Below, piece by piece: positions 1 through 6,677 of a stretch of DNA of 18,787 bases; positions within the stretch are counted from its first letter, which is position 1; every line of letters starts with the position of its first letter. Position numbers and translations under genes: made by a program. Below the pieces are notes generated by a model, which worked only from the letters and a program-made list of their open reading frames with translations, was not told the DNA's origin and did not search any database. Source of the DNA: Cellvibrionales bacterium UBA1963 (lineage in GTDB: Bacteria > Pseudomonadota > Gammaproteobacteria > Pseudomonadales > UBA7434); NCBI GenBank assembly GCA_002336035.1, contig DDED01000002.1, forward strand, positions 1 through 18,787. Direction: 5' to 3'.

Positions 1-185
1 GGTTCGCCCGGGTCATTAATTGCGTTGGTAAAGATGATGCCACCGAGGCTATTCAGTTGTTCAATTTGCTTGCGACACTCTGGGCAGAATGACAAGTGAA
101 CGGAAATACACAGTGCTTGCGACATTGGTAATGTGCCGGCGGTGTAATCGGTTAACCAGTTAATGTCTGGGTGAAAATTACTCAT
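1..185 (-). CDS. chrR: ChrR-type zinc anti-sigma factor, N-terminal part (cut by window edge)
   Basis: Only the first 61 codons are inside the window; the gene runs off the left edge. ATG is at 185, 36 bases after the sigma-factor stop, so the two genes form one operon. The visible part begins MSNFHPDINWLTDYTAG and carries the zinc site of the ChrR anti-sigma domain: His5, His30, Cys34 and Cys37 (an HxxxCxxCR motif at 30-38). In ChrR of Rhodobacter sphaeroides the equivalent H/H/C/C set binds zinc and holds RpoE inactive until singlet oxygen triggers release and proteolysis. The C-terminal cupin domain expected of ChrR is outside the window and could not be checked. A short AGG lies about 11 bases before the start. 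The identity is strong from the motif and the partner gene. Confidence 0.88.
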   Translation of the reverse strand, partial: MSNFHPDINWLTDYTAGTLPMSQALCISVHLSFCPECRKQIEQLNSLGGIIFTNAINDPGE

Positions 186-221
186 AAATACTGACCTGTT
201 ATTAATTTTTATAATTAAGGG

Positions 222-797
222 TTAAAGTAAGGTTCGAAGTTTACCCACGGCTAATCGTACCCGTGACTTGACGGTACCTAATGGTAAACCTGTAGCGGCT
301 GCGACCTCAGAGTGTGACTTGCCCTCGATGTAAATACGCTTGAGGACATCGGCTTGCTCAGGGGGAAGTTGGGCAACAGCACTGTGAATATTTTTCTCAA
401 TACGGCGCTGGTGTAAAGACGTATAAGGCCCTTCTTCTTCAGCCATAGGCCAAAGATCATCGGCCGACAATTCCGTATCCGTTCGATTTGCTTTGCGAAT
501 GAAGTCGGTTCTGCAATTTCTGGCGATCGTAAAGATCCATGTGCTGGCGCTGGCTTTACTGACATCAAAACAATGTGCCTTGAGCCACACTTTTAGCATG
601 ACGTCTTGCACTAATTCTTCAGCCATTTGCGGCGAAGTGTGTTGTGAGCGCAACATCATTCCGTAGGATTTTATTTTGGGTGCAAAGTGATCAAAAAGTT
701 TGCCAAATGCAGCGCGGTCGCGGTCTTTGGCAATTTTAATCAGGACTGGGCTCCAGTCATCTGTCTTTGCTGATTTGGTTGAATCAGTAGATTGCAT
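222..797 (-). CDS. ECF11-type (RpoE/ChrR) RNA polymerase sigma factor
   Basis: This encodes a 191-residue extracytoplasmic-function sigma factor. Sigma region 2 is seen around AEELVQDVMLKVWLKAHCFD and SASTWIFTIARN; region 4 is the C-terminal helix-turn-helix (SEVAAATGLPLGTVKSRVRL). Its closest resemblance is to RpoE of Rhodobacter sphaeroides, the ECF11 group that responds to singlet oxygen and is held by ChrR, whose gene follows directly. The frame stays open upstream to 968, but the start at 797 is preferred: it gives the normal family length, has an AAGGG-like ribosome site just upstream, and the predicted transcript begins near 968, which would leave an ATG there leaderless. An ATG at 905 (227 residues) is the main alternative. 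A TGATCC-N18-TAAAAT promoter upstream predicts positive autoregulation. Confidence 0.93.
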   Translation of the reverse strand: MQSTDSTKSAKTDDWSPVLIKIAKDRDRAAFGKLFDHFAPKIKSYGMMLRSQHTSPQMAEELVQDVMLKVWLKAHCFDVSKASASTWIFTIARNCRTDFIRKANRTDTELSADDLWPMAEEEGPYTSLHQRRIEKNIHSAVAQLPPEQADVLKRIYIEGKSHSEVAAATGLPLGTVKSRVRLAVGKLRTLL

Positions 798-974
798 ATA
801 CCCTTTTTGCTGGCGAATAGTGCCATTAGCATGGTTTTTTTGACTGACTGAGGCGTTACCCTCGACGCTGTGGTAACCGGCAGCAGTTAATGAAGAGTTG
901 ATCATTTTCGAAATCCAACCTCGACGCGAATGAATAGGGCGATTACAAATGTAGGGACTTTGTAACAATACTCT

Positions 975-1004
975 ATTTTACGGGCTTAAGTGCAGGCTGG
1001 ATCA
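975..1004 (-). promoter_or_regulatory. ECF11-type promoter driving the sigma/anti-sigma operon
   Basis: On the minus strand TGATCC (1004-999) is followed by exactly 18 bases and then TAAAAT (980-975). The hexamer equals the -35 element I recall for the R. sphaeroides RpoE regulon (TGATCC). Transcription should start near 968. The same hexamer and spacer occur on the opposite strand in front of the operon, which makes a chance match unlikely. The inferred role is autoactivation of the sigma factor. Confidence 0.8.
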
Positions 1005-1078
1005 CTGTGTCTGCTGTGACTCACTCTCATTTTTGACGATTGAACCGATGAATGCGTGTGCTTGGGAAAAAACAGAGA

Positions 1079-1108
1079 TGATCCGCTATTTATCTGTTTG
1101 CGTAATAT
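1079..1108 (+). promoter_or_regulatory. ECF11-type promoter driving the stress operon
   Basis: TGATCC (1079-1084), 18 bases, then TAATAT (1103-1108). The -35 hexamer and the spacer length match the promoter on the opposite strand of this gap, and the hexamer matches the known RpoE-ChrR target element. The predicted start point is near 1115, leaving about 70 bases of leader before the first gene at 1186. It probably drives the whole tightly spaced gene run to about 9324, although internal promoters are possible. Confidence 0.82.
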
Positions 1109-1185
1109 CCCTGAATATCTGCTTTTTTTTCGCTAGATATGTGCAATTAAGCCGTTGTCATCATGTTTTTTGAGAATAATAAATT

Positions 1186-1722
1186 ATGAGTAATTCAACA
1201 GCCGTTTCTACATCGCCCTCAAATGTTAGTTCAATCAAGGGCTTATCAGATGATAGTACAATTTCTTCCGAGCAGCTTATTCAACGCTTTAAATCCATTT
1301 ACAGCAGGTTAGATAATACCAAAGCTGCTTGCGGTAAGATAGATGCCAACGCTGATCAAGTCTTATTAGACGAAGTTTATTCCGAAAATGTAACTTTTAA
1401 AGACCCTCTTCATCAAATTGAAGGTTTAACCGCACTCCGTGATTACATGGATTCAATGTATGGCAACGTTATAAGCTGTGAATTCACCTACCACGAACAT
1501 TGGGTGAGTAAAGGCAGTGCCACTATTAAGTGGGATATGTTATTCAAGCATCGTAATTTGGGCAATGGCAAATTGATCACCGTTAGAGGTATCACGCATA
1601 TTCGCTTCTCTGACCGCATTGATTACCATGAAGATGTTTTTGACTTAGGTGCCATGTTGTATGAACATGTTCCACTGTTAGGGCGAATACTCCTCAAGAT
1701 CAAGGCTCGCCTTGCAGGCTAG
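1186..1722 (+). CDS. NTF2/SnoaL-like fold protein, first gene of ECF operon
   Basis: This 178-residue protein has an N-terminal low-complexity Ser/Thr-rich stretch (about residues 1-30) followed by an NTF2/SnoaL-like cone domain. Recognisable blocks are YSENVTFKDPLHQIEG (about 65-80), the KWDMLFKH segment and a C-terminal DVFDLGAMLYEHVPLLG. NTF2-like proteins of this kind recur beside SDR and flavin amine-oxidase genes in ChrR-controlled clusters. The fold binds small hydrophobic ligands or acts as an isomerase or hydrolase, but no reaction can be assigned here. There is no signal peptide or membrane segment, so it should be cytoplasmic. It is the first gene after the ECF promoter. The ribosome-binding site is weak (GAG about 12 bases upstream). 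Confidence 0.8.
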   Translation: MSNSTAVSTSPSNVSSIKGLSDDSTISSEQLIQRFKSIYSRLDNTKAACGKIDANADQVLLDEVYSENVTFKDPLHQIEGLTALRDYMDSMYGNVISCEFTYHEHWVSKGSATIKWDMLFKHRNLGNGKLITVRGITHIRFSDRIDYHEDVFDLGAMLYEHVPLLGRILLKIKARLAG

Positions 1723-1843
1723 CATCGCTGACCAACTTTGACGTCTTGATGTTTTAGCCCTGTTCGCTGGCGGCGGTGGATAATTTGCGCTATATTTTAA
1801 CGGTTTTAATGCTCGCCAAACACGCTTAAGAAAAGCGCAACAT

Positions 1844-2635
1844 GTGAAGATCGTTATGGCTAAAATGACAACCATCAAGAAAATATGGATCACAGGTGCT
1901 GGTTCAGGCATCGGAAAAGCCTTGGCGCTCCAATTTTCAGCAGCGGGTCATCAGGTACTCATTTCTGGCCGAGATTCAGTCAAACTCGATGCGGTTGCTA
2001 GCCATTGCCCTGATAAAATAACGACCTTTGCTTGGGATGTCAGCGACGATTTAGGCTGTGATGCCATGGGTCAAGCCATTGATGATCAACTCGCTGGCTT
2101 GGATCTCGCTATTCTGAATGCAGGTCATTGTGAGTATGTTGAAGACAGTGAAGTGACCAGTGATCTGTTTCGCAGAGTGTACAATGTTAACGTGTTTGGC
2201 ATGGTGAACAGTATTGCTGTCGCATTGCCTCGGCTTAGAGACGCTGTAGCCACTTCGGGATGTAAAGGGCAAATTGTTGGTATAGCCAGTCTTTCTGCGA
2301 TTGTTGGTTTTCCTCGGGCAGAGGCCTATGGCTCATCAAAAGCAGCGGTCAACTACCTCCTTGAATCCCTTCGCCTAGACTTGGCTAATCAAATGGTCGA
2401 TGTCACGGTGGTCAACCCTGGTTTTGTTGAAACTCCGATGATAGGCAGCAATGACTTTTCGATGCCTTTTATTATGTCGGCAGAGCAAGCAGCAAAGAGG
2501 ATAATCATTGGAATTGATGCGCGAAAATTTAAAGTGCAATTTCCAAAAAGGCTTTACTGTATTCTAGTTTTAGCGGCTGCTTTTCCTCGCTTATGGTATC
2601 GGCTTAATCGAAGGGCAACCCCCGTTAAAACGTAA
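1844..2635 (+). CDS. Short-chain dehydrogenase/reductase (SDR)
   Basis: This is a classical SDR with an N-terminal Rossmann fold. Counting from the GTG at 1844, the cofactor motif TGAGSGIG is at 17-24, NAG at 92-94, the active-site Asn in VNVFG at 116, the catalytic Ser near 149-151, and the YxxxK pair at Tyr162/Lys166; a PGFVETPM segment follows at 192-199. It is expected to be an NAD(P)H-dependent oxidoreductase. Its place between the NTF2-like and flavin genes suggests a step on a lipid or lipid-derived carbonyl, which is inference. The start is uncertain: ATGs at 1856 and 1865 are in frame, and 1865 would put the glycine motif at the usual residue 10; no candidate has a strong ribosome site. 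The C-terminus (about 225-255) has a short hydrophobic stretch that might touch membrane. Confidence 0.9.
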   Translation: MKIVMAKMTTIKKIWITGAGSGIGKALALQFSAAGHQVLISGRDSVKLDAVASHCPDKITTFAWDVSDDLGCDAMGQAIDDQLAGLDLAILNAGHCEYVEDSEVTSDLFRRVYNVNVFGMVNSIAVALPRLRDAVATSGCKGQIVGIASLSAIVGFPRAEAYGSSKAAVNYLLESLRLDLANQMVDVTVVNPGFVETPMIGSNDFSMPFIMSAEQAAKRIIIGIDARKFKVQFPKRLYCILVLAAAFPRLWYRLNRRATPVKT

Positions 2636-2663
2636 TACAATGCTAATAAACAGGTGGTATTAA

Positions 2664-2672
2664 CCCCCCCCC
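2664..2672 (+). repeat. Homopolymeric C9 tract in intergenic gap
   Basis: Nine consecutive C residues lie in the 74-base gap between the SDR stop (2635) and the FAD-protein start (2710). The rest of the gap is A+T-rich, so the tract stands out. It does not interrupt a reading frame. Such tracts can slip and alter spacing or mRNA structure, but no function is shown. Confidence 0.75.
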
Positions 2673-2709
2673 ACAACGTGAGTTTGATTCGGCTTTACAA
2701 AGGTTTATT

Positions 2710-4002
2710 ATGAAAATTGCCATCATTGGTGCCGGCATATCCGGCCTAACAGCCGCCTACTACTTAAAAAAAAATCACGATGTATTTGTTTATGAGTCTT
2801 CATCTGTCATCGGTGGACATACCGCGACTATAGATGTGAATTTAGACGGCAGGAAGCACGCAATTGATACGGGTTTTATTGTTTATAATGACTGGACTTA
2901 TCCGAATTTCATCCGATTGCTTAAACAACTAAATGTCGAAACTCAGCCTACTAATATGAGTTTTAGTGTGGCCAATGACATTAATGGACTTGAATATGCA
3001 GGCAGTAGTCTAAGCACACTATTCGCACAAAGAAAAAACTTATTCAAACCGAAGTTTTGGCGTTTGTTAAAGGACATCGTTCGCTTTAATAAACAGTCAC
3101 TCGAAGATTTAGAATCCGGCAATATCGCAGAAAACGTAACTTTGCAGCAGTACCTAGACGCAAATGGTTATAGCGATGAATTTTCAACCAACTACTTAAT
3201 TCCTATGGGTGCAGCTATTTGGTCAGCTGGCGTTGAGTCTATGCTTGATTTTCCGTTACTATTTTTTGTACGATTTTTTAAAAACCATGGTTTATTGAGT
3301 GTGACTAATAGACCGCAATGGCGAGTCATAAAAGGTGGTTCACGACAATACTTAGCGCCTTTAACCAGTAGTTTTTTGCATTGTATTAAAACTAATTGTA
3401 CGATCACTTCTGTAGAACGTAATGATGCTGCCGTCACTATTACTACCTCAGAGGGAGAGCAAGAGCATTATGATGCGGTGGTATTTGCAACGCATAGTGA
3501 TCAAGCTTTAGCGTTGATCGACCAGCCAACTAAAGCTGAACGAGATATCTTGCAGGCTATACCTTACCAAAGTAACGAAGTTATTTTGCACACTGATATT
3601 GGTCGGTTACCAAAATCCCGTCGCGCTTGGGCTTGTTGGAATTATCGCTTATCAGCTGATCACGATCTTGGCAACGCCACTGACAGTTCGAGACAGGGTC
3701 AAATGACTCGGTTAACCTATAATATGAACTTATTGCAAACCATTGATTCACCACATACATTTTGTGTTAGCCTGAATCAAACCGAATTAATTGAACCCAA
3801 TAAAATACTCGGCAAGTTTAACTATAGTCATCCTGTTTTCACCTTGAAGGGAATGCAAGCTCAAATGCGCTGGTCAGAGTTGGCAGGTAAAAATAGAACT
3901 TGGTTCTGTGGTGCATACTGGGCAAATGGTTTCCATGAAGATGGTGTTACGAGCGCATTACGAATTGTTGAGGCTATCGACGGCAAGCTAGATAATTCGT
4001 GA
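2710..4002 (+). CDS. FAD-dependent amine-oxidase-like oxidoreductase of the ChrR-regulon lipid cluster
   Basis: This 430-residue flavoprotein has an N-terminal dinucleotide-binding motif GAGISG at 7-12, the acidic end of that fold at YESSSVIGGHTA (about 28-39), and a C-terminal FAD-contacting segment WANGFHEDGVTSALRIVEA (about 402-420) typical of flavin amine oxidases and desaturases. The same flavin / DUF1365 / CFA-like gene trio is part of the R. sphaeroides RpoE-ChrR regulon, where such proteins act with a CFA-like methyltransferase on membrane fatty acids in the furan fatty acid pathway and are needed for full ChrR turnover. I infer an oxidative role on phospholipid acyl chains (desaturase- or oxygenase-like); which step cannot be decided from sequence. 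There is no transmembrane segment. AAAGG lies about 6 bases before the ATG. Confidence 0.88.
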   Translation: MKIAIIGAGISGLTAAYYLKKNHDVFVYESSSVIGGHTATIDVNLDGRKHAIDTGFIVYNDWTYPNFIRLLKQLNVETQPTNMSFSVANDINGLEYAGSSLSTLFAQRKNLFKPKFWRLLKDIVRFNKQSLEDLESGNIAENVTLQQYLDANGYSDEFSTNYLIPMGAAIWSAGVESMLDFPLLFFVRFFKNHGLLSVTNRPQWRVIKGGSRQYLAPLTSSFLHCIKTNCTITSVERNDAAVTITTSEGEQEHYDAVVFATHSDQALALIDQPTKAERDILQAIPYQSNEVILHTDIGRLPKSRRAWACWNYRLSADHDLGNATDSSRQGQMTRLTYNMNLLQTIDSPHTFCVSLNQTELIEPNKILGKFNYSHPVFTLKGMQAQMRWSELAGKNRTWFCGAYWANGFHEDGVTSALRIVEAIDGKLDNS

Positions 4003-4036
4003 ATCATTCAATCGATAAAACTTCAAACTTACTGGT

Positions 4037-4816
4037 ATGACACACAACCCTGATTTACAGCGACCTATGAAAAGTGCAATCTACACTGGCAATGTTTGGC
4101 ACCGGCGCCTATCCCCAAAAAGTCATGCCTTTCAATACCATGTATTTATGTTGTATTTAGACCTTGCTGAACTGGATCAAGTTTTCTCGTTAAGTCGATT
4201 TTGGTCAAAAAGCAAGTACTCCTTGGCGCACTTCAAGCGATCGGATTTTTTTGGTTCTGAGGCATTAAGTATTAATGAATCTGTTAGGTTAAAAGTCGAA
4301 CAAAATACTGGTGTTAGGCCGTTAGGGCCTATTCGTTTATTAGCAAATATTCGCTATTGGGGATACATTATCAATCCAATTAGCTGTTATTATTGCTTTG
4401 ACATTGGTGGTGAGAAGCTCGAAGCTGTATTGCTTGAAGTTACAAATACGCCTTGGGGTGAAAAGCAATCTTATGTGTTACCTTGCGATACCAACGTTAA
4501 TAGCCAGAAGATTTCTTTCAATAAAACCTTTCATGTGTCACCTTTTATGCCGATGGATATGCAATATGAGTGGCAGGGAAGTTCGCCAGCAGAAACATTA
4601 ACATTTAAATTAACTAATTTTCAAGACAGTGAAAAAGTTTTTGATGCTGGAGTCAATTTTAAACGTCAGACTTTAAGTGGCAAGTCATTAAATAATTTAC
4701 TATTAAGATTTCCCTTTATGACGCTACAAGTATTTTTAGGCATTCATTGGCAAGCTTTAAAGTTATGGTTAAAAGGTCTGAAGATATTTAATCATCGACC
4801 ACAAGAAAAAAGATAA
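4037..4816 (+). CDS. DUF1365 family protein
   Basis: This 259-residue protein belongs to the DUF1365 family, recognised by its start (SAIYTGNVWHRRLSPKSHAF), the YLDLAEL segment, RYWGYIINPISCYYCF in the middle and VTNTPWGEKQSYV. DUF1365 genes nearly always sit between a flavin amine oxidase and a CFA-like gene, as here, and the trio is annotated as cyclopropane/cyclopropene or branched fatty acid metabolism. The biochemical role is not established. The family start usually falls just before SAIYTG, so the ATG at 4067 (residue 11) is a real alternative; neither start has a clear ribosome site. It lies 34 bases after the FAD gene and 50 before the methyltransferase, so co-transcription is expected. 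The C-terminal 40 residues are rich in hydrophobic and basic residues and may associate with membrane. Confidence 0.9.
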   Translation: MTHNPDLQRPMKSAIYTGNVWHRRLSPKSHAFQYHVFMLYLDLAELDQVFSLSRFWSKSKYSLAHFKRSDFFGSEALSINESVRLKVEQNTGVRPLGPIRLLANIRYWGYIINPISCYYCFDIGGEKLEAVLLEVTNTPWGEKQSYVLPCDTNVNSQKISFNKTFHVSPFMPMDMQYEWQGSSPAETLTFKLTNFQDSEKVFDAGVNFKRQTLSGKSLNNLLLRFPFMTLQVFLGIHWQALKLWLKGLKIFNHRPQEKR

Positions 4817-4866
4817 ATAATATAAAAATCGTCAATTTTAACAAAGCATAGTAAGGTACAATTTGT

Positions 4867-6132
4867 ATGAGTAGTAGAGGCCAGCAGCTCACCAGAGCTT
4901 CTAAAATTGAGTCGTTTCGTGGTTTTTTTTCAAGTCAAGTTTGGGCTAAAAAAATTGTCTTGAAGCATCTGTCGACAATGAAAGTTGGCCGATTAAAAAT
5001 AGTGGATAATGCCCAGGTCAGTTTTTATGGCGATCAATCAGGGCAGTCAGCATTTACGGCTGAAATAGAGTTAGTCAATGATGATCTATTTTCTGCGGTT
5101 GCGTTTAACGGTATCATCGGTGCCGGTGAGTCGTATATGTCTGGGGGTTGGCAGACACCTGATTTAGTAAAGGTAATACAGTTTTTCGTGGTTAATATGC
5201 AAACCGTTAAAGATCTAGATGCTGAACGTTCTTGGCTTAGTCGCGTAGGCATCTGGATCATCGATCGAGCTAAGCGTAATAGTTTGCAGGGCTCGAAAGA
5301 CAATATTTCTGCCCACTACGATCTTGGCAATGACTTTTTTAGTTTATTTTTAGATCCTACAATGATGTACTCATCAGCGGTCTTTCCGCAGCGGTCTTTT
5401 ACATTAGAGCAAGCTTCACTGGCAAAATTAGAATCCATTTGTCGGCAGTTAGAATTATCGGCAGATGATCATTTGCTGGAAATAGGCACTGGCTGGGGTG
5501 GTATGGCCGTTTACGCCGCCGAAAATTTTGGTTGCCGCGTCACCACAACAACCATCTCGAAAGAGCAGTATGAGTATGCCGTTCAGCGTGTTGCTGCTGC
5601 GGGCCTTGCTGATAGAGTAACCGTATTGATGCAGGATTACCGAACACTTGAGGGCTGTTTTGACAAATTAGTCTCCATCGAAATGATTGAGGCGGTAGGC
5701 CACCAATTTTTCAGTGAATATTTCAAAGGTTGTTCCCATTTGTTAAGGCCGAATGGCCTGATGTTAATTCAGGCCATTACTATTGCAGATCAACGTTATG
5801 ATCAAGCGTTGGGTACAGTTGATTTTATTCAGCGCTATATTTTTCCTGGTGGCTGCTTGCCGTCCAATCATATTATTGCCCATCATGTCGCTAACGATAC
5901 TGATATGACTATGATTAGTCTAAAAGACATTGGCTTAGATTATGCTTACACCTTAGAAAAATGGCGCGAGCAGTTTTTTCAAAAACTCGACCGAGTTAAG
6001 GCGCAGGGATTTGATCAGCGTTTTATCCGCATGTGGGAATATTATTTGTGCTACTGTGAAGGCGGTTTTCGTGAAAGAGCTATTTCTGCAGCCCAAATAC
6101 TCATGGCTAAACCAGCCTATCGTCGCCTTTAA
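4867..6132 (+). CDS. Cyclopropane-fatty-acid-synthase family SAM methyltransferase (UfaM/CfaA-like)
   Basis: This 421-residue enzyme is of the CFA synthase family, acting on double bonds of phospholipid acyl chains with S-adenosylmethionine. The SAM motif LEIGTGWGG is at 204-212, the HYDLGNDFF block at 150-158, the conserved acid in EMIEAVG at Glu275, and YYLCYCEGGFRER near the C-terminus (Cys397). Compared with E. coli Cfa as I remember it, the bicarbonate-site Cys139 (YSCAYW) is Ser170 here (YSSAVF), and His266 is replaced by Gln302 (LIQAIT). Bicarbonate is needed for ring closure, so loss of its ligands fits the CfaA/UfaM branch, which methylates but leaves an alkene for later furan formation, rather than a true cyclopropane synthase. 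Flavin and DUF1365 genes precede it directly. The family is certain; the product is inference. Confidence 0.92.
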   Translation: MSSRGQQLTRASKIESFRGFFSSQVWAKKIVLKHLSTMKVGRLKIVDNAQVSFYGDQSGQSAFTAEIELVNDDLFSAVAFNGIIGAGESYMSGGWQTPDLVKVIQFFVVNMQTVKDLDAERSWLSRVGIWIIDRAKRNSLQGSKDNISAHYDLGNDFFSLFLDPTMMYSSAVFPQRSFTLEQASLAKLESICRQLELSADDHLLEIGTGWGGMAVYAAENFGCRVTTTTISKEQYEYAVQRVAAAGLADRVTVLMQDYRTLEGCFDKLVSIEMIEAVGHQFFSEYFKGCSHLLRPNGLMLIQAITIADQRYDQALGTVDFIQRYIFPGGCLPSNHIIAHHVANDTDMTMISLKDIGLDYAYTLEKWREQFFQKLDRVKAQGFDQRFIRMWEYYLCYCEGGFRERAISAAQILMAKPAYRRL

Positions 6133-6144
6133 CGCGAGGTGAAT

Positions 6145-6648
6145 GTGAAATCAGTGATTAATGCATCATTATTTAATGTCGCCTGGCTGATTTGTGTTAT
6201 TTTTGGTGACATTGCCGCTGTGGCAGTAAGTGCAGCGATTTTGTTACTGCATTTCTTTTTCATAAGCCGTAATTTGTCTGAATTTCCTTTGCTGATTAAG
6301 GTTTTCATTTTAGGTTGGTTTGTTGATACGGCGTTGTTTTCCTCAGGTATTCTGACGGCTGAATCGGAAAAGATATTTCCTCCGCTGTGGTTAAGTTGCT
6401 TATGGCTGATGTTTGCAACCACGCTAAATCATTGTTTTATGTGGTTTCAAGAGCATAAAATACTAGCGATCTTGGTCGGTTTTATATCGGGTCCGACCAG
6501 TTATTTTGCTGGTTGCCAGTTATCTGATATTGCGCTAGCGGAGCCACAACTCAGATCACTGTTAATTATTGCATTGCTTTGGGCGGTGATTTTTCCAGTG
6601 GTATTATCTTGGGCTAGCCGTCTTAACGCGCAGCCGTCAATGAAATAA
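6145..6648 (+). CDS. DUF2878 family integral membrane protein
   Basis: This small hydrophobic protein of about 167 residues has roughly five predicted membrane helices (for example VAWLICVIFG, AAVAVSAAILLLHFFF, LLIKVFILGWFVDTALF, LWLSCLWLMFATTL and the C-terminal LLIIALLWAVIFPVVLSW). It matches the DUF2878 family, commonly found next to CFA-like genes in this cluster type; the function is unknown. GTG at 6145 is chosen because GAGG (6136-6139) lies 5 bases upstream; a GTG at 6139 would overlap that site. It starts 12 bases after the methyltransferase stop, so it is surely co-transcribed. A membrane role in presenting or moving the modified lipids is speculation. Confidence 0.83.
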   Translation: MKSVINASLFNVAWLICVIFGDIAAVAVSAAILLLHFFFISRNLSEFPLLIKVFILGWFVDTALFSSGILTAESEKIFPPLWLSCLWLMFATTLNHCFMWFQEHKILAILVGFISGPTSYFAGCQLSDIALAEPQLRSLLIIALLWAVIFPVVLSWASRLNAQPSMK

Positions 6649-6677
6649 GAATAGGCAAAGTACAAGAGGGTTTGATC

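Larger units (their letters stand above)
798..1185. other. Divergent intergenic control region between sigma gene and stress operon
   Basis: This 388-base stretch separates the minus-strand sigma gene from the plus-strand operon. It holds two outward-facing ECF-type promoters with the same -35 hexamer and spacer (listed separately) and two untranslated leaders: roughly 170 bases for the sigma transcript if translation starts at 797, and about 70 bases for the operon. The sigma-side leader has a GTTACC/GGTAAC inverted repeat (855-860 and 872-877) of unknown relevance. The leader also stays open in the sigma reading frame, so an N-terminal extension starting at 905 cannot be fully excluded. No other gene is evident. 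Confidence 0.7.

Noticed and set aside
798..968. N-terminal extension of the sigma factor to the ATG at 968 (248 residues)
   Set aside because: It exceeds the family length, has no sigma homology, and the predicted transcript start lies at about 968, so an ATG there would be leaderless. An ATG at 905 remains a minor alternative.
1701..1714. CAAGGC/GCCTTG inverted repeat near the 3' end of the NTF2-like gene
   Set aside because: It has a 2-base loop, no T-run and lies within coding sequence; most likely chance.
6129..6422. Minus-strand open frame opposite the DUF2878 gene
   Set aside because: It is polar, low-complexity sequence mirroring a hydrophobic membrane protein, with no recognisable domain.
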